A program made the translations under genes and the position numbers. DNA of 64,000 nt from Pseudomonadota bacterium (GTDB lineage Bacteria > Pseudomonadota > Alphaproteobacteria > UBA8366): NCBI GenBank assembly GCA_036339585.1, contig JAYZAS010000001.1, positions 186,001 to 250,000 on the forward strand, in the 5' to 3' direction. The notes under the pieces were generated by a model. The model was not told where the DNA came from, did not search any database, and was given only the letters and a program-made list of their open reading frames with translations. This document shows, piece after piece, positions 9,330 through 17,926 of this stretch; the stretch's first letter is position 1; every line of letters begins with the position of its first letter.

Positions 9330-10676
9330 ATGACGGACTCTGATAAAAACAATCTGAGCGGGAGGCTGCGTCGCTATGCCAAGGTAGGAGGCACGATAGG
9401 TGGACTGGCCAGCAAAATGGCTACGGCCCGTTTACTGGGGCGCGATCTCAATCAGACTAAAGATGCGCAAGATCTTGAGGTCGCTTTGGGTGGGCTCAAA
9501 GGCCCATTAATGAAAGTGGCCCAATTACTCGCAACAGTTCCAGATGCCTTGCCATCAAATTATGTAGAAGCTCTTGGACGTCTTCAGACAAATGCTCCCC
9601 CAATGGGTTGGCCTTTTGTCAGAAGACGTTTGGTAAATGAGCTTGGCAAAAACTGGGACCAGAAATTTGAAATCTTTGACAGACAAGCCGCGCACGCCGC
9701 GTCTCTGGGTCAGGTCCATAAAGCAAAATCCTTAGAAGGCAAAGATCTTGCGTGCAAATTACAATATCCCAACATGCTTTCAGCAGTGGAAGCAGACTTG
9801 AAACAGTTAAAACTCGTATTTTCTATTTACGAGCGCGGGACACGCTCCCTCTCAACAAGTCAAATATATCAGGAGATAGCCGCCCGTTTACGTGAGGAAC
9901 TTGATTACGACCGAGAGAGGCGCCACATGGAATTATATTCCGACATGTTAAAAGATGAAAAACATGTTTGTATACCCAAGCCTGTTGCTGACCTCTCAAC
10001 GCCGCGACTTATCACCATGACTTGGCTTAATGGTAAACCGCTTTTAAGCTTTAAGGATGAACCGCTTGAAGTTAGAAATGTAGTGGCGCGAAATATGTTT
10101 CGGGCATGGTATGTTCCTTTTTATCATTTTGGTGTGATCCATGGTGATCCGCATCTTGGAAATTATACAATAGCTCCAAACCAAGTTATCAATTTGCTGG
10201 ACTTTGGCTGCATCAGAATATTTCACTCCCGTTTTGTAAAAGGGGTCATCGACCTTTATGAAGCACTCAGGACTGGCGATGAAATGCTCGCTGCCGAGGC
10301 CTACGCTTGTTGGGGCTTCAAAGATATGAACAAAGATTTGATGGATGTTCTTAACATTTGGGCCAAATTTATATATTCACCACTTCTCAAAGATAAAGTA
10401 ACGCGCATCCAAGAGTCAGAAAATGGTCTTTATGGAGCGCAAGTTGCCACCAAAGTATATAAAGAATTACGCAGAGTAGGTGGCGTTGCGCCACCTCGTG
10501 AGTTTGTTTTTATGGACCGGGCAGCAGTTGGTCTTGGGTCTGTTTTTCTACACCTCCAGGCCGAGATAAATTGGCATAAAATGTTTAATGGTCTGATTGA
10601 AGATTTCAGAAGCGAACGATTACAAGATCGCCAATCACGAATATTAACGAAATACAAATTACCTTTGCCGGAATAA
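9330..10676 (+). CDS. ABC1/AarF-family atypical kinase (UbiB-like)
   Basis: A 448-residue member of the UbiB/ADCK protein-kinase-like family, which supports ubiquinone biosynthesis or lipid homeostasis. Seen motifs: the KxGQ-like signature in altered form (KGPLMKVAQLL near residue 70), an alanine-rich loop AAHAASLGQVHKA, ACKLQYP (the lysine), EELDYDRER, and the catalytic HGDPHLGNY with LLDFGCIR. The ATG at 9330 is preferred over one 42 bases upstream because it removes overlap with the dehydrogenase gene and lies just after its stop, implying translational coupling. UbiB proteins usually carry C-terminal membrane helices; none is obvious here, so it is probably an ADCK-type paralogue rather than UbiB itself. 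Confidence 0.85.
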   Translation: MTDSDKNNLSGRLRRYAKVGGTIGGLASKMATARLLGRDLNQTKDAQDLEVALGGLKGPLMKVAQLLATVPDALPSNYVEALGRLQTNAPPMGWPFVRRRLVNELGKNWDQKFEIFDRQAAHAASLGQVHKAKSLEGKDLACKLQYPNMLSAVEADLKQLKLVFSIYERGTRSLSTSQIYQEIAARLREELDYDRERRHMELYSDMLKDEKHVCIPKPVADLSTPRLITMTWLNGKPLLSFKDEPLEVRNVVARNMFRAWYVPFYHFGVIHGDPHLGNYTIAPNQVINLLDFGCIRIFHSRFVKGVIDLYEALRTGDEMLAAEAYACWGFKDMNKDLMDVLNIWAKFIYSPLLKDKVTRIQESENGLYGAQVATKVYKELRRVGGVAPPREFVFMDRAAVGLGSVFLHLQAEINWHKMFNGLIEDFRSERLQDRQSRILTKYKLPLPE

Positions 10677-10711
10677 CGCACGATTTCTTTTGTTGGTCAT
10701 TATAAAAAATT

Positions 10712-11323
10712 TCAGTACCTTAGATTAAATGCAATACTAATGCGTTCGTCATCTATCTGGCTCGTTTTAACACTGTGCTTTAAGTGACTTCTGAATATTA
10801 ACATGGTACCGGGTTGAGGCTCGAAGCCAACGGCAGCGTTATTGTAATCATTAAGCTCACTAAACTTCGGGGCTAACATTAAATCACAGTCTGGCGAATG
10901 GAACATAATGGGTGATGCTCCTGCCGGGGCTGTTACGAAATAGACCCCGGAAAGAATATTATTAGCATGCGCGTGAATTTCTTGGGAGTGACCGCGACCA
11001 TAAATATTAACCCAGCAATCGGCTATCCGCAGGAGTTTAGAAGATTGCTCAATGGCCAGCAGGTCTGCAAATTTTTTGGTCTCTACCTCAATATGCCGCA
11101 CAAGCCCAGCAAATCCGGGACGCTCATGCAGACGACAGTTATTTGAAATTGTTGTATAAACTTCGCATGACCACGAGTTGGGTAAACCATTAGGCGTCAC
11201 TTTACGCACATCATTAATTTCACTGATGAGGGATTCATTAAGTGTTCTGGAGTTAGCAATCTCGCTCACCTGAACCGGCGTTGGGAACACCAAATTAACT
11301 TCAGTTTCAGTCTTATTCGACAT
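10712..11323 (-). CDS. Putative 2OG-Fe(II) oxygenase (TIGR02466/PF13759-like)
   Basis: A small protein of 203 residues resembling the TIGR02466 'putative 2OG-Fe(II) oxygenase' family. Diagnostic pieces are FPTPV at the N-terminus, CWVNIYGRGHSQEIHAHANN with candidate metal histidines, LSGVYFV, a FHSPD segment, then PGTMLIFRSHLKHSV with the distal histidine and ERISIAFNL with the 2-oxoglutarate-contacting arginine. The substrate is unknown. The start at the second ATG is supported by GGAAGGG eight bases upstream; an earlier ATG would add MISGRDDS. It is convergent with the ABC1 kinase. The same fold reappears at the C-terminus of the TPR protein at 54366-55871. Confidence 0.72.
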   Translation of the reverse strand: MSNKTETEVNLVFPTPVQVSEIANSRTLNESLISEINDVRKVTPNGLPNSWSCEVYTTISNNCRLHERPGFAGLVRHIEVETKKFADLLAIEQSSKLLRIADCWVNIYGRGHSQEIHAHANNILSGVYFVTAPAGASPIMFHSPDCDLMLAPKFSELNDYNNAAVGFEPQPGTMLIFRSHLKHSVKTSQIDDERISIAFNLRY

Positions 11324-11427
11324 CGAATCATCCCTTCCAGAGATCACAAATAAAGCTAGAACGCCTCGCCTTTGCTGTCAAAATTCAATAACTATCACAC
11401 CTGCGACGATTGGACCCATGCGAATAT

Positions 11428-11459
11428 TTGACATTTTTATTTGTAAAAGCGAGTAAATT
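11428..11459 (+). promoter_or_regulatory. Possible promoter of the transhydrogenase operon
   Basis: A perfect -35 hexamer TTGACA at 11428-11433 is followed by an AT-rich TAAATT at 11454-11459. The 20-base spacer is longer than ideal, so the -10 assignment is uncertain. It lies about 100 bases upstream of pntAA. Confidence 0.3.
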
Positions 11460-11560
11460 CTTGGCAAACCTGAAAGTTTTCGGCAGTGTAGAGAATTATG
11501 AACACAAAGGGTCTATTTTTCCCTAACTGTTAGGTCTATCCGATCTTAGGAACCTTTTTA

Positions 11561-12766
11561 ATGAAAATTTCCATATTAAAGGAATTGCGAACCGGAGAAA
11601 CCCGTGTCGCAGCTTCACCAGAAACCGTCAAAAAATTTGTCGATCTCGGCTTTAACATTTCAATTGAAAAAAATGCTGGCGCTTGTGCCTCTTTTAGTGA
11701 TGAGGATTATAAAGCAGCTGGCGCTTCCATAGGGGCTAGCGCCGCAGCCACCATAAAAGGTGCTGATGTAGTTCTAAAGGTTCAACGCCCGATGATTGCC
11801 GGTGAGAAGAAAAATGAACTCGCTGCATTTACCAAAGGCCAAATTCTTATCTGTCAAATGAATGCGCTGACAGAATCAAAATTTATTTTGGCAATGGCGA
11901 AAGCTGGTGTCACTGGCTATGCAATGGAATTGATGCCTCGCATCACGCGCGCACAATCGATGGATATTTTATCCTCACAATCAAATTTGGCTGGCTACAA
12001 GGCAGTGCTCGATTCTACTATTCATTATGGTAGGGCCCTGCCTATGATGATGACAGCAGCAGGAACTGTCCCCCCAGCACGTATCTTCGTCATGGGTGTC
12101 GGTGTGGCGGGTCTCCAAGCAATAGCAACCGCTAAACGTCTCGGCTCCATTGTAACAGCTACAGATGTACGCCCTGCGACAAAGGAGCAGGTAGAGTCGC
12201 TTGGTGGAAAATTCATAGCGGTGGAAAACCAAGAATTCAGGAAGGCACAGACTGAAGGTGGGTATGCGAAAGAAATGAGTGCCGATTATAAGCGCAAACA
12301 ATCTCGTTTAATTTCCGACCATATAACAAAACAAGATATTGTTATTTGCACTGCACTAATACCAGGCCGACCCGCTCCGAAACTCGTCTCCAATGCAATG
12401 CTAAAAATGATGAAACCGGGTTCTATTGTTGTTGATCTTGCAGTCGAAGCTGGGGGGAATTGTGCCGGCTCAAAACTAGGACAAATCGTAAAATACAATG
12501 GGGTTACTATTGTTGGTTATGATAACGTTCCAGGCAGGCTTCCAGAGGAAGCTAGTAAACTGTTTTCGCGTAACTTATTCAATTTTCTCGCACCATTTTT
12601 TGATAAGAAAATGAACAAACTTGTTTTCGACCCCAAAGATGAAATAATTGATGGCATAAAAGTAACGGAAAACGGAGCGGTTGTGCACCCAAAACTAAAG
12701 AGGAAGGTTAGTCGCAAGGCACCCTCAGGAAAAGCATCTTCTAACGTCACGAGGAAAGAACTGTGA
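11561..12766 (+). CDS. pntAA: NAD(P) transhydrogenase subunit alpha 1
   Basis: Soluble NAD(H)-binding domain (dI) of proton-translocating transhydrogenase, which uses the proton motive force to pass hydride from NADH to NADP+. The 401 residues start MKISILKELRTGETRVAASPE, typical of the alanine dehydrogenase/PntA superfamily. They include RAQSMDILSSQ, the NAD fold VMGVGVAGLQA near residue 175 and the PGRPAPKLV and VDLAVEAGGN blocks. In alphaproteobacteria subunit alpha is split in two genes, as here. The last 35 residues form a Lys/Arg/Ser-rich tail. The stop TGA overlaps a GTG that opens a short basic frame reaching almost to pntAB. Confidence 0.95.
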   Translation: MKISILKELRTGETRVAASPETVKKFVDLGFNISIEKNAGACASFSDEDYKAAGASIGASAAATIKGADVVLKVQRPMIAGEKKNELAAFTKGQILICQMNALTESKFILAMAKAGVTGYAMELMPRITRAQSMDILSSQSNLAGYKAVLDSTIHYGRALPMMMTAAGTVPPARIFVMGVGVAGLQAIATAKRLGSIVTATDVRPATKEQVESLGGKFIAVENQEFRKAQTEGGYAKEMSADYKRKQSRLISDHITKQDIVICTALIPGRPAPKLVSNAMLKMMKPGSIVVDLAVEAGGNCAGSKLGQIVKYNGVTIVGYDNVPGRLPEEASKLFSRNLFNFLAPFFDKKMNKLVFDPKDEIIDGIKVTENGAVVHPKLKRKVSRKAPSGKASSNVTRKEL

Positions 12767-12837
12767 AAGCAGCAAAGCAAAAAACTATTAATAATCGCCA
12801 AGTACAGCGTTCAAAAAAAGTTGTGAAAGGAGCGTAA
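12763..12837 (+). CDS. Possible 24-residue basic ORF overlapping the pntAA stop
   Basis: GTG start sharing bases with the pntAA stop (GTGA), 24 codons, TAA five bases before pntAB. The peptide is strongly basic ([19 protein letters not shown] and a short tail) and its last codons contain the AAAGGAG that serves pntAB. It may be a coupling ORF that keeps ribosomes moving into pntAB, or a frame-shifted continuation of the basic pntAA tail. There is no independent evidence of translation. Confidence 0.25.
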   Translation: MKAAKQKTINNRQVQRSKKVVKGA

Positions 12838-12842
12838 CGGCC

Positions 12843-13250
12843 ATGGTTCTAGAATCAACGCCTGCTCAAGAACAAAGTGTGACTGAAATACTCAAAGACG
12901 GGGCCGAACAAGGTGCCAGCCTCATTCAAACAACCGCCATTGCAAATCCCGACGGTAGCTTTATTTCGATGTTCACCATCTTCATCTTAGCCATTTTTGT
13001 GGGATATTATGTAATATGGAACGTGACACCCGCATTACATTCACCCTTAATGAGTGTCACAAATGCAATTTCATCAGTAATAATTGTGGGCGCACTCATT
13101 GCGGCCGGTCCCAAAGAAATTGATGTTACTGACGTAAATCCTGCAAAGATTTTCGGTTTCATTGCAGTCGTGCTAGCCTCCATCAATATTTTTGGTGGCT
13201 TTATGGTCACACAACGGATGCTTCAAATGTACAAAAAGAAAGCAAGGTAA
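12843..13250 (+). CDS. pntAB: NAD(P) transhydrogenase subunit alpha 2
   Basis: Membrane part of the split alpha subunit (135 residues), contributing helices of the proton-conducting dII domain. Three hydrophobic segments are visible: [16 protein letters not shown] around residues 45-60, [14 protein letters not shown] near 80 and [19 protein letters not shown] near 105, ending in [11 protein letters not shown], the conserved C-terminus. The first 40 residues are longer and more polar than in many homologues ([19 protein letters not shown]). ATG follows AAAGGAG. pntB starts nine bases after its stop, so the three subunits form one operon. Confidence 0.93.
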   Translation: MVLESTPAQEQSVTEILKDGAEQGASLIQTTAIANPDGSFISMFTIFILAIFVGYYVIWNVTPALHSPLMSVTNAISSVIIVGALIAAGPKEIDVTDVNPAKIFGFIAVVLASINIFGGFMVTQRMLQMYKKKAR

Positions 13251-13259
13251 GGGCCTGAA

Positions 13260-14648
13260 ATGGACGAAAATTTCTCTGCGATCGCTTACCTGATTGCCAG
13301 CATATTTTTCATTATGGCACTGCGCGGTCTTTCGTCACCCGAGACGGCGCGGAATGGGAATGTGTTTGGTATTACTGGGATGGTAATAGCCATTGCTACG
13401 ACACTCGCATCCCCCGGCGTGGTCAGTTATGACTGGATCATAGTCGGTTTAGTAATAGGCGGGGCCATTGGTGATGTTATTGCACGCCGAATTCAAATGA
13501 CAGCACTGCCTCAACTTGTTGCAGCCTTTCATAGTTTAGTAGGGCTCGCCGCAGTTTTTGTTGCATCAGCTGCATTCTATCAGCCAGCGGCCTACGGGAT
13601 AGGCGACTTCCTAAACATTCCTACCCCTAGTATGATTGAGATGAGCATCGGAACGGCAATCGGCGCTCTTACTTTCACCGGTTCTATTATCGCTTTTGCA
13701 AAATTGCAGGGAATTATGAGCGGAGCCCCTATTGTTTTTTCAGGCCAACACCTGCTGAATGCAGCACTTGGGGTCATTATGGTGGCGCTGGTCGTAATGA
13801 TTTGTGCCGAGCAATCAGAACAACTTTACTGGACCATTGTCGGCTTAGCCTTATTACTTGGCATTTTAATGATTATTCCGATTGGTGGTGCAGATATGCC
13901 AGTTGTTATTTCAATGCTAAACTCATACTCTGGTTGGGCGGCCTGTGGTATCGGCTTCACACTTTCCAATCCAGCTTTGATCATCGTAGGAGCTCTGGTG
14001 GGTTCATCAGGTGCTATTCTTAGCTACGTAATGTGCAAAGGAATGAATAGGTCGTTTATGAGCGTAATTCTTGGCGGGTTTGGAGGTGAGATTTCAACGA
14101 CAAGTAGTGTTACGGGCGATAGAAATGTCCGGGCTGGAAGTGCCGATGATGCTGCATTCATTATGAAGAACGCTTCAAACGTGATCATCGTCCCTGGTTA
14201 TGGTATGGCTGTTGCGCAGGCACAGCATGCTCTCCGTGAGATGGCAGACTTATTGAAAAAAGAGGGTATCAACGTCCGGTATGCTATCCACCCTGTCGCC
14301 GGGCGGATGCCAGGCCACATGAATGTTCTGCTAGCTGAGGCAAACGTACCTTATGATGAGGTGCTCGAGCTAGACGAAATAAATAGAGATTTTCCCAGCA
14401 CAGATGTGGCGTTTGTTATAGGTGCGAATGACGTTACTAATCCGGCTGCCAAAACTGATCCCCAGAGCGCTATCTACGGGATGCCGATTCTTGACGTGGA
14501 GCGTGCAGCTACCGTGCTTTTTATAAAACGCTCGCTCGGGTCCGGTTATGCTGGTGTTGATAACGAGTTATTTTTCCGTGAGAATACCATGATGCTGTTT
14601 TCAGATGCGAAGCAAATGTGTGAGGATATTGTTAAAGCACTAGAATAA
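13260..14648 (+). CDS. pntB: NAD(P) transhydrogenase subunit beta
   Basis: Carries the remaining dII membrane helices and the NADP(H)-binding dIII domain. The first 260 residues are a series of hydrophobic helices with the RRIQMTALPQLVAAFHS loop and SVILGGFG. The last 180 form a Rossmann-type domain with VIIVPGYGMAVAQAQH, HPVAGRMPGHMNVLLAEA, FVIGANDVTNPAA and VLFIKRS, all characteristic of dIII. Length (462) is normal. The product pairs with the two alpha polypeptides to supply NADPH for biosynthesis and redox defence. A perfect palindrome follows directly after the stop. Confidence 0.96.
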   Translation: MDENFSAIAYLIASIFFIMALRGLSSPETARNGNVFGITGMVIAIATTLASPGVVSYDWIIVGLVIGGAIGDVIARRIQMTALPQLVAAFHSLVGLAAVFVASAAFYQPAAYGIGDFLNIPTPSMIEMSIGTAIGALTFTGSIIAFAKLQGIMSGAPIVFSGQHLLNAALGVIMVALVVMICAEQSEQLYWTIVGLALLLGILMIIPIGGADMPVVISMLNSYSGWAACGIGFTLSNPALIIVGALVGSSGAILSYVMCKGMNRSFMSVILGGFGGEISTTSSVTGDRNVRAGSADDAAFIMKNASNVIIVPGYGMAVAQAQHALREMADLLKKEGINVRYAIHPVAGRMPGHMNVLLAEANVPYDEVLELDEINRDFPSTDVAFVIGANDVTNPAAKTDPQSAIYGMPILDVERAATVLFIKRSLGSGYAGVDNELFFRENTMMLFSDAKQMCEDIVKALE

Positions 14649-14653
14649 AAAAA

Positions 14654-14675
14654 GGCGGGTCCCTAGGGACCCGCC
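14654..14675 (-). terminator. Perfect 11-bp palindromic terminator shared by pntB and DUF1127 gene
   Basis: GGCGGGTCCCT is followed immediately by its exact reverse complement, giving a 22-base GC-rich palindrome. Eight A residues precede it, so on the minus strand the stem is followed by a T run: a classic intrinsic terminator for the DUF1127-like gene. On the plus strand no T run follows, but the hairpin may still stop pntB transcripts. Confidence 0.85.
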
Positions 14676-14699
14676 ATTGAGCTTGGCTCAAGGGAGGAC

Positions 14700-14888
14700 T
14701 TAGCCAAGCTTTTCCATCGCCTGTTTGACGATGTCGTTACGGTTTAAACCGCGTTTCGCGAGCTCTACATCGTTTAACACTGATAATTCGCGATAGGTGT
14801 CGCGAGCGTCCATAGCCCTGCCAATTGCTTGCAATACTCTAACACCCACAAATTGTCCGGGTTTACTTCCCGCTCTTGAAGCCGTCAT
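14700..14888 (-). CDS. DUF1127-like small protein
   Basis: A 62-residue protein. Its second half, MDARDTYRELSVLNDVELAK followed by RGLNRNDI, matches the YRELsrLsDreLaDiGltRsDI consensus of DUF1127, a family of small alphaproteobacterial proteins linked in some species to phosphate and stress regulation or RNA binding. The N-terminal 30 residues (MTASRAGSKPGQFVGVRVLQAIG) are outside the motif. The ATG preceded by GAAGGGA is preferred to one 21 bases upstream. Function here is unknown. Convergent with pntB, separated by the strong terminator. Confidence 0.6.
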   Translation of the reverse strand: MTASRAGSKPGQFVGVRVLQAIGRAMDARDTYRELSVLNDVELAKRGLNRNDIVKQAMEKLG

Positions 14889-15429
14889 AACCAAAATCCC
14901 TTCATGCATTAGTCTAGGTGCTTAATCATATACACTTCGATCTACTTGCAATCCAACAGAATTGCTGCAATGCACCTATGCAGTTTATGCATAGGTCTAG
15001 CTTCTAATTCCAACCCAATTTATCTGTTTGCTGCTCTAAAAGGGGATCCAATTAGCACAATTTAGAAAAGATTTATTAAACAGGTAAAGTCAAACGGTCG
15101 TTGCATTGACTTATTCAGCAACACCAACCTGTTTACTAATTAATATTCACCCACCCATCACAAGAAGCCACTACTAAGCGATTATTGGCAGGATACCGAA
15201 AATGGTCTCTATAACTACCAAAAAAAATGCAAATAGTGCTGCAGCATTTGAAACAAATTAAATCACATCGGTTAGAAAACAAGATCTTGGTTGTTCCCCA
15301 AGTTAACAAATTACCGCACTTAAAGATCAATTATAGACGCATCTGTTACACAACCTGCGCAGGGTTTTACAGACTTGGATAACAACATATGCAAGGAGCA
15401 AAGGATTGTTACTAAGTAATTGAAGCGGG
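14889..15429. other. Intergenic region, no gene recognised
   Basis: About 540 bases, AT-rich, upstream of the DUF1127-like gene and downstream of rpsU. Two minus-strand open frames (15136-15330, 15327-15527) have no ribosome binding site, no family resemblance, and one overlaps rpsU. I see no hairpin with a T run, tRNA or known RNA motif. A small RNA cannot be excluded. Confidence 0.4.
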
Positions 15430-15636
15430 CTAATACCCTTCACGCTCCAAACGCTTCCGCATAAGCTTCCGATGACGCCGCACTGCCTCTGCCTTCTCGC
15501 GAGCACGACGCTCAGAAGGTTTTTCATAGCTACGGCGCAGCTTCATTTCACGGAAAAGGCCTTCACGCTGCATTTTTTTCTTTAGCGCCTTCAAAGCCTG
15601 ATCGACATTGTTGTCTCTTACCACAACTTGAACTAT
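15430..15636 (-). CDS. rpsU: Ribosomal protein bS21, apparent ATA start
   Basis: Small-subunit protein bS21, which sits by the anti-Shine-Dalgarno region of 16S rRNA and assists initiation. The sequence from [20 protein letters not shown] through [20 protein letters not shown] to the basic tail is unmistakable. The frame holds no ATG near the N-terminus. A strong AGGAG (15645-15649 on the plus strand) lies eight bases before an ATA codon at 15634-15636, exactly where homologues beginning MVQ have Met. Other options are TTG at 15658-15660 (nine extra residues, no ribosome site) and GTG at 15622-15624 (loses VQV; site 20 bases away). The protein identity is certain, the start is not. Confidence 0.93.
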   Translation of the reverse strand: MVQVVVRDNNVDQALKALKKKMQREGLFREMKLRRSYEKPSERRAREKAEAVRRHRKLMRKRLEREGY

Positions 15637-15831
15637 TTTCCTTACTCCTGCAATTTGCAACGCACTCTAATCGTTGTGATCAAAGATTTGGAGAGCATAA
15701 CTCCAGTCTAAAGCCGCGCCTTATATCATAGGAGTAATAACCTGTGAAGCGGAAAGAACAGTAGGAAAATAATTTTAAATGTTGTGCTTCCGGGGCTTTA
15801 CTGTGTGACATCACTTTTGCATATTACATAA

Positions 15832-16362
15832 ATGGCTATACATAAAATTGCGCGTATGGGTCACCCTGTTCTGCGAGAACCTGCTGAACAAGTAATTAAT
15901 CCCACCGCGCCACATGTCCAAGAGTTAATTAGAAATATGGTTGAAACTATGCGAGATGCTGACGGCACAGGTCTCGCTGCGCCTCAAATCCATGTACCTT
16001 TGAGGGTAGTGGTCTTTTTTGTAAGTTATGATGCAAATGAAGAAAATACCGATGAAAAGGACATACCTTTGACAGTGCTAATCAACCCCACAATCGAACC
16101 CCTAAGCAATGAGAAAAAATTAGGATGGGAAGGATGCCTTTCACTGCCGAGCCTGATTGGCAAAGTTCCCCGCTACACTGAAATCAGATACCGCGCAACC
16201 GCACCAGACGGATCACAGATCGATTGCATTGCTAAAGATTTTCATGCTCGTGTGGTGCAGCACGAATGTGACCACCTGGACGGAATACTATATCCACAAA
16301 GAATGGAAGACCTTTCCCTGCTTATGTTCAGAGATGAAATGCGCTACGGTACACCGGACTAG
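15832..16362 (+). CDS. def: Peptide deformylase
   Basis: Removes the N-formyl group from nascent proteins; Fe2+/Zn2+ enzyme of the cytosol. All three PDF motifs are present in the 176 residues: GTGLAAPQI near 46-54, EGCLSLPS near 101 (Cys ligand), and QHECDHLDG near 144 (two His ligands and the catalytic Glu). The start MAIHKIARMGHPVLR is canonical. No clear Shine-Dalgarno precedes the ATG (CATATTACATAA), so the message may be weakly led. The gene is divergent from rpsU and followed within 25 bases by the COQ9-family gene. An insertion DANEENTDEKD around residues 64-75 is longer than in E. coli Def. Confidence 0.95.
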   Translation: MAIHKIARMGHPVLREPAEQVINPTAPHVQELIRNMVETMRDADGTGLAAPQIHVPLRVVVFFVSYDANEENTDEKDIPLTVLINPTIEPLSNEKKLGWEGCLSLPSLIGKVPRYTEIRYRATAPDGSQIDCIAKDFHARVVQHECDHLDGILYPQRMEDLSLLMFRDEMRYGTPD

Positions 16363-16386
16363 GGCCCACATACAGAACGGCAGAAA

Positions 16387-17019
16387 ATGATGAATAATCA
16401 AGCTGACCTTGAAAAACTGAGAACCCAGATTATTGTCGCTAGCTTACAACATGTACCTTTCGACGGCTGGACCATGAAAGCGCTTAGAAGAGGAGCTTCA
16501 GATTGTGGCCTTGGTGATGCAAGTGCATTGCTAGCATTTCCGGTCTCCGCAACGGACGCAATCGAGTATTACAGCCAATTGGCTGACAAAAATATGGTCC
16601 GGAAGGCGGGTGACTTATCCGCTTTATCTGTAAGAAAACGAGTTGCAAAAGCCATACAATGTCGACTCGAACAAAACTTTGCCCACCGTGAAGCTATCCG
16701 AAGGGCATGTTCAGTACTTGCCTTACCTGCAAATGCACCAATGGCAGCACGGTGTCTTTATCGAACAGTCGATACGATCTGGTATGTTGCGGGTGATCGC
16801 TCGTCTGACTGGAATTTCTACTCCAAACGCGGGCTTTTAGCGGGCATCTATTGTGCAACACTCATGTATTGGCTTGACGACGCATCTGCCAACACTGACG
16901 AAACGTGGGGTTTTTTAAATCGCCGCATAGATAACGTTATGCAAATACCTATAATCAAGCAACGAATTAGCTCATTCATTGAAAAACTGCCGCGCCCACC
17001 ACAAATATTGCGCCGTTAA
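16387..17019 (+). CDS. COQ9 family protein
   Basis: A 210-residue relative of mitochondrial COQ9, a lipid-binding TetR-fold protein that assists ubiquinone ring hydroxylation. The N-terminal half looks like a degenerate TetR-type helical domain (IIVASLQHVPFDGWTMKALRRGA). The C-terminal half has the COQ9 signature: WYVAGDRSSDWNFYSKRGLLAGIY followed by TLMYWLDD. Bacterial copies are common in alphaproteobacteria. Its stop overlaps the stop of the convergent GST gene by four bases. The role in ubiquinone synthesis is inferred from the eukaryotic family. Confidence 0.85.
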   Translation: MMNNQADLEKLRTQIIVASLQHVPFDGWTMKALRRGASDCGLGDASALLAFPVSATDAIEYYSQLADKNMVRKAGDLSALSVRKRVAKAIQCRLEQNFAHREAIRRACSVLALPANAPMAARCLYRTVDTIWYVAGDRSSDWNFYSKRGLLAGIYCATLMYWLDDASANTDETWGFLNRRIDNVMQIPIIKQRISSFIEKLPRPPQILRR

Positions 17020-17900
17020 AATAAAGCAGAAACAGATAACAGTGCTATAATCCCGATTCCCAGAAACAAACCGAGTTGCAGTCTAAATGTTTTTATGGCT
17101 GACACAATCACTAGCCAAAGAGATGATTTGAGATGTATAGGCGCACATGCAAAGCTTGGGCGTTGCTTCATACGTATATAGTACTCTTCAATATTGGGTC
17201 GTGCACCGAATGACCACATTCTCTTAAAGCCTACCATCTCCAGACGTGCCAAGAATGCGGTCCAAACTACATCCGCAAGAGTATAATTATCGGTCACGAT
17301 ATAATCTCGGCCGGCAACCTGCTTCTCTAACTCGTCTAGCATTTTATGAATTTGATCTACCAGGCGATCCACAAGGTCTGGATCACGCAACCTCATTTGC
17401 CAATCCGCAACAGCCTCGAGTTTTAATTTATATGAATCAGCTAAATCTGGATTAACCACCATATATTTCTCTAAAAGCCTCTTACGACGTTCCATATCCC
17501 TTGCAACAATCTTTCCGGTGCCCTGCTCGACCAGCCCATAAGTAAAATCTGCTTCTGGAAATGCGCGCTCCATAGCTACCCACTTCTCCATCGCTGCACG
17601 GTTTTCCGCAGCAGGTGGAATCAACTGAGTGCCAGGCCAGTGCTGGTCAAGATAATATAAAATCTCTAGTGTCTGTGTAACCACCTTGTTTTGATGCAGA
17701 AGTACGGGCACCTGACCACTTGGGTTGATCCGCATGAAATTAGGTGTAAATTGTTCCATCATGGGCCCAATGTCGACTCGAATGGTTTTCCCCGGAACAC
17801 CTTTCTCGCACAATGCGAGCCGCACGATTTGGCAATTATAAGAAATTGGATAGTCGTAAAGTACTACTTCATCCGCTCTAGTTTCTTTTTTCATCGCCAT
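17016..17900 (-). CDS. Glutathione S-transferase family protein with C-terminal membrane anchor
   Basis: N-terminal thioredoxin fold (LYDYPISYNCQIVRLALCEKG, then PSGQVPVLLHQNKVVTQTLEI with the cis-Pro and glutathione-gamma-glutamyl contact), followed by an all-helical C-terminal GST domain (YTLADVVWTAFLARLEM). The 294 residues exceed a normal GST (about 210-230) because of a linker of 50 residues near position 120 and a hydrophobic tail, LGLFLGIGIIALLSVSALF, at the very end. That layout resembles the animal protein GDAP1, a tail-anchored GST. The tail predicts attachment to the inner membrane. Substrate unknown; glutathione transferase activity is not assured. Confidence 0.75.
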   Translation of the reverse strand: MAMKKETRADEVVLYDYPISYNCQIVRLALCEKGVPGKTIRVDIGPMMEQFTPNFMRINPSGQVPVLLHQNKVVTQTLEILYYLDQHWPGTQLIPPAAENRAAMEKWVAMERAFPEADFTYGLVEQGTGKIVARDMERRKRLLEKYMVVNPDLADSYKLKLEAVADWQMRLRDPDLVDRLVDQIHKMLDELEKQVAGRDYIVTDNYTLADVVWTAFLARLEMVGFKRMWSFGARPNIEEYYIRMKQRPSFACAPIHLKSSLWLVIVSAIKTFRLQLGLFLGIGIIALLSVSALF

Positions 17901-17926
17901 TCAGGCTCACACTTTCAATAACTTTT

